A DNA stretch of 33,500 bases, from the NCBI GenBank assembly GCA_009746045.1, contig RPFO01000584.1:1515343-1548842 (forward strand). The letters are read 5' to 3'. The notes beneath the pieces were generated by a model. That model saw nothing but the letters and a program-made list of their open reading frames with translations, was not told the DNA's origin and did no database searches. The stretch comes from Mesostigma viride. Its lineage: Eukaryota; Streptophyta; Mesostigmatophyceae; Mesostigmatales; Mesostigmataceae. How positions within the stretch are numbered: the first letter of the stretch is position 1; each line of letters opens with the position of its first letter. A program made the position numbers and the translations under genes. Positions 1-9,400 of this stretch are shown in pieces.

Positions 1-499
1 CTCAATGCATTTACATATGTACTACTGTAATACGCCATAGGCCATTTAATCAAACCCGTTTACTCCAGGAAAAGAGGAAGGAAACACAACTAAACTGCCG
101 TGACCCAAGCTAATATGTGTAATTCATTTAACACACGCCGAGTGACCACACAAGGAGTGGAACGTGCATAAATGGTCACCAACGGTCCAACAGGCTCGGG
201 CCGACCTGGCCCTCGCCTGCAGAAACACAGAAACACAAGCAGGTGCACAGATGCACGCCTGTCCACTACATTCTACAAAAGGATAAGGACCACTAATATA
301 GTACGCGGCGCGGCGCCCAAAGGCACCCACTATACCACAGTACTGTTACGGGGACAATCATGTCCAAACTAGAACTGCACGTAACCTAGGAACAACCGAG
401 GCCAAGGACCTAATTTACGTCCGTAACTACAACGAATTGTTACGCGACGTAACACAGACGGCCACCATTGCCTCCCAGCCACCCCCGGGCAGGATGCTG
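1..499. other. No recognisable gene
   Basis: I see no exon-like codon pattern, RNA gene or repeat here. The short open frames on both strands have no family resemblance. The stretch ends where the first decayed retrotransposon ORF1 copy begins. Confidence 0.5.
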
Positions 500-1070
500 G
501 TGACCTCCCGCTCGATATCTCCTATGCGGACCTGCTGCGGTCAGCGACCGCCTCCACCACGGACGCCATCGTCACGAAGCTCCAGGAGCTGGAGGACCAC
601 CGGCCGCCAGGCCCAGCAACGGGAGGTCACCGATCGCGCTCGCCGCGAGTGCCGAGTGGTGCTACGTCGCTTCCCCCAGAAGCCAGGTGAGACGTCAACC
701 TCCCTTGCTGACGAGATCAAGATTACCAGCTTCTTACCCTCATGGGCCTGGTGCTAAGGTGAGGTAGAACTGCGTGGGTGCCACCGCCTTCCCCACTCAC
801 GGGACAAGGCGGCCACCCCACCAGTCCTGCTCACCTTCCTCTCCCCTGAGGATAAGCAGCGGTTCCTCTCTCGTCGCAAGCGGTTGCACGACCTCACCTG
901 GACGCTGGATGACGACCTAACCCCCGCTCTGAGCTGACAGCAATTAACAGCAGCAACGCGACCTGTGGCCGGAATACCTCCGCCATAAGCAGGACCCCCA
1001 GAAGCCCAAGGTGTACTGGAGGGGCGGGGACCTAGCTGATGATCAACCACAAGATGTGGACGCCCCCAGC
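500..1070 (+). pseudogene. Decayed L1-type retrotransposon ORF1 (copy A)
   Basis: This is a remnant of ORF1, the RNA-binding protein of L1-like non-LTR retrotransposons. A first frame reads DISYADLLRSATASTTDAI then KLQELEDH, the end of a coiled coil. After a frameshift near 600 it continues RRECRVVLRRFPQKPGETS and SLADEI, like the RNA-recognition part. After a stop near 755 it reads VLLTFLSPEDKQRFLSRRK and TLDDDLTPAL, which matches the C-terminal part of the family (a run with FLS, DK and a DLTP motif). It ends with LWPEYLRHK and KPKVYWRGGDL. Frameshifts and stops show that it is dead. Two diverged copies lie at 1560-2085 and 3125-3690 on the other strand. The L1 ORF1 assignment rests on the motif order and not on a search. 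Confidence 0.65.
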
Positions 1071-1440
1071 GGGCTAGAATAGCAATAGCCCTAGCTTGTA
1101 ACCATTGGAGTCACTGCCGCTAAGGCAGCCATGCCTAGAATGTTTGCCTAGCTGTGCCAACACACCTAGTCACGTGCCGCCAACGCACGGTACACAACCA
1201 GCCATAGCCTTAGCCTAGTCCTAGTACAGCCATGCTACGCCCTGGCTATGTTCAGATTACTTGCCCACGCTATACTTGTTTAATATGCTACGCTTACATG
1301 GGTCTTATTGCACCCACAGTTTGCCGGATCGCTAGCGTGTCCGTTTAGCTAGCGCGCCCGATTGCGGCTGTGGCATGCCTTTGGCATGAAGGAGACTGGG
1401 GGTCTCTGCCCTTTCTCCTGTAGTGCACACACAGGGATTA

Positions 1441-1502
1441 AAAGCACTTCGGTGCTCCGTGACTCCCCAACGGGAGCACGAGTTTAATTAATTAATTAAT
1501 TA
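1441..1502 (+). repeat. 3' stem-loop plus TTAA-repeat tail of a short retro-insert
   Basis: A GC-rich hairpin (GTGACTCCC, loop CAAC, GGGAGCAC, one bulged base) is followed by GAG and then a run of TTAA/AATT units. The same arrangement recurs at 4427-4458 (plus) and 16247-16305 (minus), and a related one at 24703-24758 (minus). A conserved 3' stem-loop followed by a short tandem repeat is typical of LINE or SINE 3' ends. Confidence 0.6.
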
Positions 1503-1559
1503 AGTAATATATTCAGAGAGTAAAACGTGGTTGCAGAACGCCAGCAGTTCCTACTAAGT

Positions 1560-2085
1560 TCCGCTGTCAGATCAGGGGCGGAGCCCTGATCAGGTCGGGC
1601 CCCGCCCCTGAGCCAGAACACCTTGGGCTTTCGGGGGCCTTGCAATTGTGGCGGCGGAGGTACATACTCCGGCCACAGGTCACGTCCCTGCTACAGTAGC
1701 TGCTGCACTCAGGAGCGGACGGGGTTATACTACGTTGTCGTCCAGCGTCCGGCCAGGAGAGGTCATGAAGCTTCTTAACTCGAGTTAATCGCGGCATGAG
1801 AGGAACAGCCCCTTATCCTCAATGGAACGGAAGGTAATTGCAGGATAGTCGGTGTCCAGTCTGCCAGGTCGGGGGTACCGCCTTGTCCACGCAATCTTGT
1901 AATCAGCGTACGTGAGCCGGTGGGCCGGAGGCAGCTTGCCGGCCAGTGACGCAGTTCTAATCTACCTATACGAGTTCCAGTTGGGTAAGGAGCTTGCTCC
2001 TCAAGCTCTGACGGCCTCAAGAGACTAGCTAAGTTGACCGTCTCCCCTGGCTGCTGCTCGAAATTAACGACGCAGCACCACTCGA
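1560..2085 (-). pseudogene. Decayed L1-type ORF1 (copy B)
   Basis: The minus strand repeats the core of copy A in broken frames. QQPGETVNLASLL corresponds to the PGET-SLADE motif, RLELRHWPAS to the stretch after it, and KLHDLSWPDAGR to the RLHDLTWTLDDD run. The DNA also matches around the GAGGATAAG segment that precedes FLS in copy A. Near the 3' end, a peptide similar to the KPKVYWRGGD end of copy A is replaced by a Ser/Gly-rich reading after a frameshift. It may extend upstream toward 2500, where a minus frame reads ALDAITAQL, but that part is uncertain. Confidence 0.5.
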
Positions 2086-3110
2086 TCGGCCGACGGCCGG
2101 CATTCAATGGCGGCATGCATGCGCGGTCGGTAGTCTTCGCGCGCGTCGGCTCGGCGTTGGCCGCTTCCATAATAGTACGTACGTCTCCTGCAGCTAATTG
2201 ACCTGACGATGACACATGTCCCGTCGGCGACGGCCGGCGTGGTTGAGGTGGGCGCTGCATGACCGCAGTAGGGCCGCCGTCCGCGTAGGAAAGCTGCGAG
2301 AGGCTGCCACTCTGCCGGCCACTGAGGTGGCCGGCTGCGCATGCACTGACCATCGCGATCGATCATGCAGGTGGCCCGGTCTGCGCTGCAATCTGTCTCC
2401 GGGACCCGCGCGGCCATGCAGGCCGGCCTCGGCCTAGCTGGGCGGTGATGGCGTCGAGAGCAGCTCTTCTTGACGAGACGGGCCGCACTTTGCCCTCCAG
2501 TGACCTAGCTGATTTAGGCGAGAAACAAGCCGGGCGGCACAGTCTCGCACGCCTCAGAAGCCTGCGCCGCGGTCTGCAGCGCCGTGAGCTGGGGTTGAAG
2601 CTTGTGCCAGCTAGGGCGACCTTGGTTTCCGCATATTTGGAGACCCGGGCCTCCATGCACGGTGTTGAGCCGGAGGTGGCCATGCAGCGAGGTGGAATCA
2701 TCAGCTTCTCAGCCGCCAGCGGCCATGTCGATCACGTGCTCCTCCAGCAATTAATGCGCGGATGTCATCATGACTGCTGAGGAGTCCTTGCCGTGAGGGA
2801 GGGAGCGGCCAGTGTGGCTGCTGGCGCGGGCCGGCTGCCGGGTTGCGTACAGCTCAGCAATGAGGGCTGCCTTCGCGTGCATGGAGCTATAGCTGGATGT
2901 GGCTGGTCAGGATCGTCATGCGCCGGATCGAGCGCCTCTGTCGTGCTGGAATTGTTGTCAACGTACTGTAGTAGTACGTCTCAGAGGAGAATCAACACCT
3001 CGTTAGCGTCATCGTAATTCAAAGAATTGAAATGGCAAGACATGCATGCTAATAATATAATGTCTATAAGCTTAATACATATATGCCAATTGCCCTCTAA
3101 TTCTATGTAG
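2086..3110. other. Degenerate, probably transposon-derived DNA
   Basis: Open frames exist on both strands but none resembles a known family with confidence. A minus frame at about 2440-2500 contains ALDAITAQL, similar to the coiled-coil end of ORF1 copy A, so part of this may be the N-terminal end of copy B. A small perfect hairpin (ACGTACT, five-base loop, AGTACGT) lies near 2961-2979. Confidence 0.3.
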
Positions 3111-3124
3111 ACAGCTGGCTAGAA

Positions 3125-3690
3125 TCTATTCTGCATGCATGGGGACTTCGATCGAGCCCGGCCTGGGGGGCGTCCATGCACAGTTTGTTGTTTACATAAA
3201 GGTACGTCCCCGCCCCGCCCTAGGATGTACACCTGGGGCTTCTCCGGGCGGGCTGCATGGTCTTGTGGCGGATGTATAGTCGGGCTGACTGGTCGCGGCG
3301 TTGCTGCTGCTGGGCTAGCTGGCGTCAGGTCGTCGTCAATCGACCAGGGGGAGCGCGCCATGGCTTCTTGCGGCGAGCTAGAGACGGAATTACCTGACTC
3401 CGGCTGGCGGCTGCGATGCCGCTGAAGGTACAAGGTCGACCACTGGCGCCGCGGGGGGCCCCGCGGGCTTGTCCCGTGCAGAAGAGGCAGGCGGTAGACG
3501 TAGGCGCCTTGCTGTAGGGTCGTATATGGCATGCAGCTCCATATGCGAGCTATGATCAGCTGGTACTTCCTAAGCTCGTCGGCAAGTGAGTCTGGGGTCT
3601 CCCCCGACTGCAAGTTGTCGAGCTTTAGGCGCCTGAGGATGACCCGGCAGCGGCGACGGTCCCGGTGCTTGTCCTCCAGCTCCTGCATGC
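3125..3690 (-). pseudogene. Decayed L1-type ORF1 (copy C)
   Basis: This is the longest single open frame of the three ORF1 copies. It reads QELEDKHRDRRRCRVILRRL, then SGETPDSLADELRKYQ (the counterpart of PGETSTSLADEI in copy A), then a basic Ser/Arg-rich middle, then WSIDDDLTPASPAAATP (the DLTP motif) and finally RPEKPQVYILGRGGD, matching KPKVYWRGGD in copy A. The middle is poorly conserved and the end runs into random sequence, so it is probably inactive. It is inverted relative to copy A. The role of the family is RNA binding and chaperoning for an L1-like element. Confidence 0.6.
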
Positions 3691-3889
3691 ATGGAGCTTT
3701 GGTGGTGATATGGCGGTTACTAGCGGTAGAGGTGCAATATATGGCCTGGCCGGCTTGATCTTGAGCATATGCAGGTCAGCCCAAGAGGCGCGAGTCGGGG
3801 GGTCAGCGACCAACCATGCAGCTGGCTAGCTGGGCGGCGATGTTGGCGGTGTGCCGGCTTGGCATGCAATCTCGGGAAAAAGTGTTAAT

Positions 3890-4233
3890 AGGTGGTAAAA
3901 AGTGGTTAAAAGTGGTAAAAAGCGGTAAAAAGCGGTAAAAAGCGGTAAAAAGTGGTAAAAAGTGGTAAAGAGTGGTAAAAGTGGTAGTAAAAAGTGGTAA
4001 AAAGTGGTAAAAAGTGGTAAAAAGTGGTAAAAAGTGGTAAAAAGTGGTAAAAAGTGGTAAAAAGTGGTAAAAAGTGGTAAAAAGTGGTAAAAAGTGGTAA
4101 AAAGTGGTAAAAAGTGGTAAAAAGTGGTAAAAAGTGGTAAAAAGTGGTAAAAAGTGGTAAAAAGTGGTAAAAAGTGGTAAAAAGTGGTAAAAAGTGGTAA
4201 AAAGTGGTAAAAAGTGGTAAAAAGTGGTAAAGT
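3890..4233. repeat. 10-bp tandem array (GTGGTAAAAA)n
   Basis: About 34 copies of a 10-bp unit. The first few carry GCGGT or GTGGTT variants and the rest are almost identical, which suggests recent homogenisation. Because three units make 30 bp, the minus strand stays open and reads a Phe/Tyr/His/Leu-rich peptide. That frame is not a gene. Confidence 0.95.
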
Positions 4234-4241
4234 GCGGTTCA

Positions 4242-4289
4242 GTTACCACTTTTACCACCCACTTTTACCACGTTTACCACATTTTTACA
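4242..4289. repeat. Inverted, diverged copies of the 10-bp unit
   Basis: Directly after the array the unit appears in the opposite orientation (TTACCACTTTTACCACC and similar), four or five diverged copies. The pair could fold back into a large hairpin. Confidence 0.75.
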
Positions 4290-4426
4290 AGCGAGGTCCC
4301 CAAGTTCCTATACTTCCTATATAGGTGCGGTCGCCCGGCAATGGCCCGCCATATATCATGCACGTAGAGGTGCTCATGGCGCCACCGGCTGGCCCGACGG
4401 GCCGTACGTGGATGCGTAGCATTATA

Positions 4427-4458
4427 TGGGCTCCCCAATGGGAGCACGTGTTTAATTA
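4427..4458 (+). repeat. 3' stem-loop plus TTAA tail (second copy)
   Basis: GGCTCCCCAATGGGAGCAC forms a short hairpin and is followed by GTGTTTAATTAAT. It matches the element at 1441-1502 but lacks the 5' part of that copy. It abuts the pol fragment that begins at about 4464. Confidence 0.6.
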
Positions 4459-4463
4459 ATCGT

Positions 4464-4830
4464 GCATGGTGCCCTTTGTCTTGGAGGAGTTCGGGGCCAT
4501 GGGGAGTTGGGGACGTACCCTGGCCGCCGGCTTCTCCCAACCAACTGGACATCCGCTATTTGTAGCTCGGACATTTAGTACTGTCCGCTATAAATAGTGG
4601 ACAGTACCATCTAAGGGTTAAGGAGTGTTGCCGGCTCCGGGAGCCGGGAGGACCGCCTGGACCTGGAGGGCCAGCGCCGGGGACCCTTGGTCAGCGCGGA
4701 CCTGGACGTCGTACTGGCGCCAACGCCTTTTGGTAGCGCTTACCCGGGCTGTGGCTGACATCTTGCTCCCGGCTCCGGCCGCCACACGCGGGCTGACTTT
4801 GCGGCGCAGCACGGTTATTAGGCTGTTCTA
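4464..4830 (+). pseudogene. Decayed pol C-terminal fragment, interrupted by an insertion
   Basis: A diverged second copy of the coding end found at 5248-5800, here on the plus strand. It begins with a stretch reading VPFVLEEFGAMG, breaks at about 4506, and resumes at about 4620 with the codons for ECCRLRE. It runs on to WSARTWTSYWRQRL and ALTRAVADILL and ends at a TAG matching that of the other copy. A 10-bp internal duplication shifts the frame near 4640. The 113 bases at 4507-4619 replace the codons for PLTSAFFK. It is a dead copy. Confidence 0.7.
4578..4607. repeat. 30-bp near-perfect inverted repeat
   Basis: GTACTGTCCGCTAT, two bases, then ATAGTGGACAGTAC: 13 of 14 arm positions pair and the other is a G-T. 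It lies inside the segment that interrupts the pol fragment. Confidence 0.8.
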
Positions 4831-4983
4831 CTTTGTTCCACGTTGTGGAGTGTCCCATGCCGGCTTGTAGTTATTTTGTAGTGGTATCTCTTCAAGTTAG
4901 TGTTGGCTTTGGTTATGTTTGGGTGCATGCCCTCGCTCTGATGTAAGTAAGTACTTGCGTGTCATGCGCATGGGCATGCCACG

Positions 4984-5010
4984 GAGTAAGTAAGTAAGTA
5001 AGTAAGTACG
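4984..5010. repeat. AAGT tetranucleotide microsatellite
   Basis: About six units of TAAG/AAGT. A related TAAGTAAGTA stretch lies at 4943-4955. The array sits between the two inverted pol fragments and could be a retrotransposon tail. Confidence 0.7.
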
Positions 5011-5247
5011 TACTTGTACCACGTTTTTTACTTATGCCACGGAGTACTATACATGCTAATCTCATTAGAAAAATTACTACATGAAAGTTACAAAGTATTA
5101 TATATATTAAAAATATAATTACTTACAGCAGAGTGAAATCACTCAAACCAAAGCAAACGCCCAGCTATAAACCTATATACAGAGCCATGTCAAAGCTCTA
5201 TACTACGAAGTACGATAAGACCAATGGAAACGCCTAACGGGAGGAAC

Positions 5248-5800
5248 CTAATAGCCCTGCTGCACCGCAAAATCAGCCCGCGTACGGCGGAGCATGATGT
5301 CCGCCATGGCCCGAGTCAGCGCCACCGACAAGCGCTGACGCCAATATGACGTCCAGGTCCGCGCCGACCATGGGGCCCGCTGGCCCTCCAGGTCCAGCCG
5401 GTCCTCCCGGAGCCGGCAACACTCCTTGAAGAAGGCGGAGGTCAGGGGCCCCATGGCCCCAAACTCCTCCAGGACAAAGGGCACCACACGATGGTGCCCG
5501 ACGTCGCCGTAGGCCAGGAGCTTGGCCCGCTCCGCCCGGTCCGCCGTGTAACCTGCCGTGAGGGAGGCCCCAGCCACGTGGCTAAGAGCCAAGGGCCGCG
5601 CCACCAAAACGTCAATAAGCAGATGCCGGCCACCCCCCTCAAAGTCCAGCACCACGATGTCAGGCCGGTGGTTGGGGGAATAGAAGGCAGCGCCATCCGC
5701 ATCCTCGGACCGGATGTTCGCGTGGGGGAAAACCGACCGAATCATGGCGAGCACCACCGTCAGGAGGACAGTGTGCAAATACAAATACCAATTCTGATTC
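5248..5800 (-). pseudogene. Non-LTR retrotransposon pol, C-terminal region (5'-truncated)
   Basis: The open frame reads MIRSVFPHANIRSEDADGAA, then HRPDIVVLDF and HLLIDVLVARPLALSH, then RAERAKLLAYGDVGHHRV, then VPFVLEEFGAMGPLTSAFF, and ends with WTSYWRQRLSVALTRAMADI and a TAG at 5248-5250. This layout (an RPDI-DVLV stretch, a K-Y/LAYGD segment, a VPFVLEEFG segment, then a helix near the end) is what follows the reverse transcriptase in many algal retroelement pol proteins and may be an endonuclease-like fold. The reverse transcriptase itself is absent, so the copy is 5'-truncated near 5780-5830. The frame is intact, so the insertion may be fairly young. The family assignment comes from the motif pattern only. 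Confidence 0.65.
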
Positions 5801-5832
5801 TGTAGAGTATTATATATGCAGAGCGTCTGCAT

Positions 5833-6477
5833 ATATTATATACTATATGGCTGGTAAGGCATATATAAAGCGTCAGTGGCCTTCCCTCCGGCCGGAGCGA
5901 AGCGAAGGAGCACAGGGTCTGCTGATTACTTTTTCAATCGACCTCTTGAGCGAGGCGTAGGAGCAAGTTACTCCTAACTATGCGTAGTTCACTCCAGGGG
6001 GGGTCCTCGATGTGGCATGCCACCTTCATTTCAGTCAGACGTGTGTTAGGGAGGGAACGGCTAGGGAGCCCTGAGTCCCTTCTTCTCGTTCAGTTGCGTA
6101 TAGGGCTTGAGGGTTCCTTTACTCTGTATTGGCACCCAGCACGTGACGTACGCATGCGCAGCGCAGCTAGCGTACGCGTCGCAGCGCATGACCGGATCGC
6201 CTCTATTATGAGCTGGGCGGAGCCAGCAGGTCACACTAGCAAGCTTGCACAATGATAATTATAATAATAGTAATTGTTATTTATTTTAATTACTAATATT
6301 ATCATATAATGCATTCTAAATTGGCTTTCCTGCTAGCTAGCTAGCTAGCAACTGCGTAGCCTGTTTAATCCCTCCAACAAATATGCCAGTATGCCTCGAT
6401 CTGCCAGCTCCACGCACTCTATCCTTCGAAATCTGCACGTGGCATACATTTGAGATGCCCAAGAGAAAGAAAGCCCA
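5833..6477. other. Intergenic, with one short-element match
   Basis: No gene seen. A hairpin-forming stretch (CCGGCCGGAGCGAAGCGAAG) lies near 5887-5908. The bases at 6120-6138 read ACTCTGTATTGGCACCCA and match the start of the insert at 24703-24758. An AT-rich stretch at 6250-6310 precedes a TAGC repeat at about 6333-6350. This region is downstream of the channel gene and should hold its 3' UTR; I did not find a TGTAA signal there. Confidence 0.5.
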
Positions 6478-9400
6478 TTATTCTGGAACAGGCCCGACTG
6501 GTGCCTGACGTTGACTGTGCTCCAGGAAATGACGCAGCTGGCTGGCCAGCACCTCAGCAATTGACCTGGTGCCCACACGGTGAATGGGGGAGCCGCTTTC
6601 CGGCGCCGCCACATCATCCCCCGTGAACACAGGGTCCTTGCTGGGTGCTCGCGAAGTTGCCCTCGCCGCCCGGCACGCGGTCGACCCCAGCACCTCCCTG
6701 GCATCCGCATCCGCCATAAAGTGCGGGAAGTAGGCGTTGCTAAGCCAAGCTGGCTCAGGGGCCGTGAGCCCACCCATCCTGCCCATCCCGTCCATTCCCA
6801 TCGCAACGTCTAGGGGAAAATTGCTGACCGTGCGCTTCCACTTGAGGTCCAAGTGGCGCGCATAGAGGAGCGTGAAGAGCACGAGGGGGATGGTGAAGTA
6901 GATCTGGAAGAAGTCGTCGGGCGTGCTGTCGGGCGTATTATTCTTGAGGTAGAAGAGGAGCATCACGACGAGCTGGCTTGTGAGCAGCGCCGCCAGTGTG
7001 CTGTAGTGTACCATCTGCCACAGGCGGCCACCGCTGTCCCACGGTCGTTCGTACACGTGGAACAGCTGCCAATGATGGAGGGACATTAATGATCATCGGA
7101 GGAGTGCAAGGGTCGGGTAGCCAGCATGGATAGACACGAATATGATGCAGCCAGTTAATATATAGTTAGAGACAAAGTAATGCATACTACTGTTGGTCAG
7201 AGAGATCCTTGGGAAGCAGCATCCAGTTCTGCATGCGGCAATCCTGCGACTCTGACAGAGTTTCAACTTTCAATGCATGCATTTGCCATACAAAAATGGT
7301 ATGCTGCATGATGAATTATAAATGGTAGCCTGTCCGTCCATAACTAAAGAAACATTCATTATCACGAACTTTCCCCATTTCAACTTTCAACGTGCCATCG
7401 GACATTTCAAGCCACTGTACCTCAGAGAGTACTTCTGGCAGCGATATTGAGAGGACACTGCGTTCTCCGTCACAAAATCATCCTCGTGTGAGCGACCACG
7501 GGCCATTATAGTAGTACTGCACGCCACTACTACAAGGTAAACAGACACACCCGCGTAAACGTCCATACATGCACCCGTGTTTATGTTTACTGCATGCCAG
7601 TGACCTGTAACTTGGCCCTATACCCGCGGTGGGTTCGGCATGCGCATTGGTGCACGTGTGCGCATGTGTCTACTATGGGTGCGCACACATCTACTAGCTA
7701 CCATATCGCATGCCAATCTACTATCTATTATAGGTTGTCTCACCGCTCACGTATTATTAGTATTAAGGGTGTGCCCAAGTCTCCTATGTGTCCACATGCA
7801 GGTCTATGTATGTGTGGTTTTGGTTGAATTTCCAGCATGCATGGCCAGGGCATAACAGTTGCTGATACTGCCTCCCTATACATACCTGGTTGCGCCAGGT
7901 AAGCCGCGTGAACCAAAAGTGCAGCAGCAGGAAGGGCGTGATGAGCGGCTGGATGAGCGAGTAGACGAGGCCCACGGTGATGAGCAGGAAGTTGGGCGCC
8001 ACTTCGCGCACGAGCGATGGGTTGGCCACGCCCCATGCCACCTGGCAGGGATGAAAAGTTGTGCACGGAAAGGTTCAAACAAGGTTGACGTTACGCCCAG
8101 AAAGTAATGAGCGCATTCACTACTGAGTACGGTGTATTACCTCGCGGCGTACCCGATGCCACCTGCATGGCAGGGATGGCCAGGGCCAGCAGCAACCACG
8201 GGTCCTTGGCGCATACAGGATGGCCACCGCTGCATTGTCCTGTCTAGCTGCGACATGCTGCGGTTCCATCGACTATATTGAATGGCCGGTCAATGCTGCT
8301 CCCGAGGCTGACAGTGGAGTACGAGTGCCTGGTCTTGTATGTAGTCTTGCCGACCGAACGGTCTTTTTCGCAACTTTTCCCACAGAGAGAGAGAGGGAGA
8401 GCAAGAGAGAGAGAAGGGGAGAGGCGAGAAGAAATCCCCCACCTGGTAGTCAAACTCGGTCCGGCAGAAGAAGCGCGTACGGACCGCGAACACGGAGGCC
8501 GTGATCGGCCGCATGAGCTCCATCGGGAGCAAGACCAGGCTGTTGATCATGACAAAGATAAGGAAGAACGTGGCCGTCTGGGTGATCGTGGTCCCACGGC
8601 TGGTGCCCCCGTAGCCCTGCAGGGTTTCGAGCGGCGATGTCAGGAACGCGCTGAGGTTGTTGTAGACCTTGCTGGCGAAGAGGGAGCCGAAGATCACGTC
8701 GACGTTGTAGAAGATGGAGGACTTGAGAAGCGCAGACCGCTCGATCTCGGTGTGGGAAATCCAGCCCTCGCGGCGGGAGAGGTGGTTGGTGACGAACGGT
8801 AGAAGCGTGCGCATGAAGAGGAGGAGCAGCAGGGCGGGGAGGAAACCGGAGAGCAGCAGCTTGAGGCTGCGGGCAGGGGGGGGGGGGGGAAGAGGAAGGG
8901 GGTGGACTCTTCATGTTGGAAGTCAAAGGATGAAGCACGCAGGCTTGCCAGTGTGCATGTGAGCATGCATGCGTGTGCGTAAGAATCAGAGAGAGAGAAT
9001 GGGTGTTGTGGGTGTAGATCATAGGGAGGTGCGGGTGCAGGAGGCCGGGCCCACACACACATGCATACATGCAAGTGTCCATTCACGCTGGTATGTATAA
9101 CTTTGAAATGCGTCAGTGGAGGGTGGGAAAGGCCGTTCAGAGGTGACCAAAGAGTGCAAACAATTGGCTTGAAATGGTTGAAACCGCGCTTACTGCAATA
9201 CTTGCATTCACCACAAACTGCGATAAATTGCAGTTTGGTTGGCTAATCAAATCTCATGACTGGCTAACCTAACCAAGTTTGGTACTCTTGCACAAATAGA
9301 CATTTCTGAAGAAATAACCATCCCTGGGGGCAGCAGTATGTCAGATGACCTATTTCTTTCTTGTCGCATCCTAACCATCCCTGGGGGCAGCAGTATGTCA

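Noticed and set aside
3803-4258. 151-codon minus frame rich in Phe, Tyr, His and Leu
   Set aside because: It is the 10-bp array translated; the unit alone explains the peptide.
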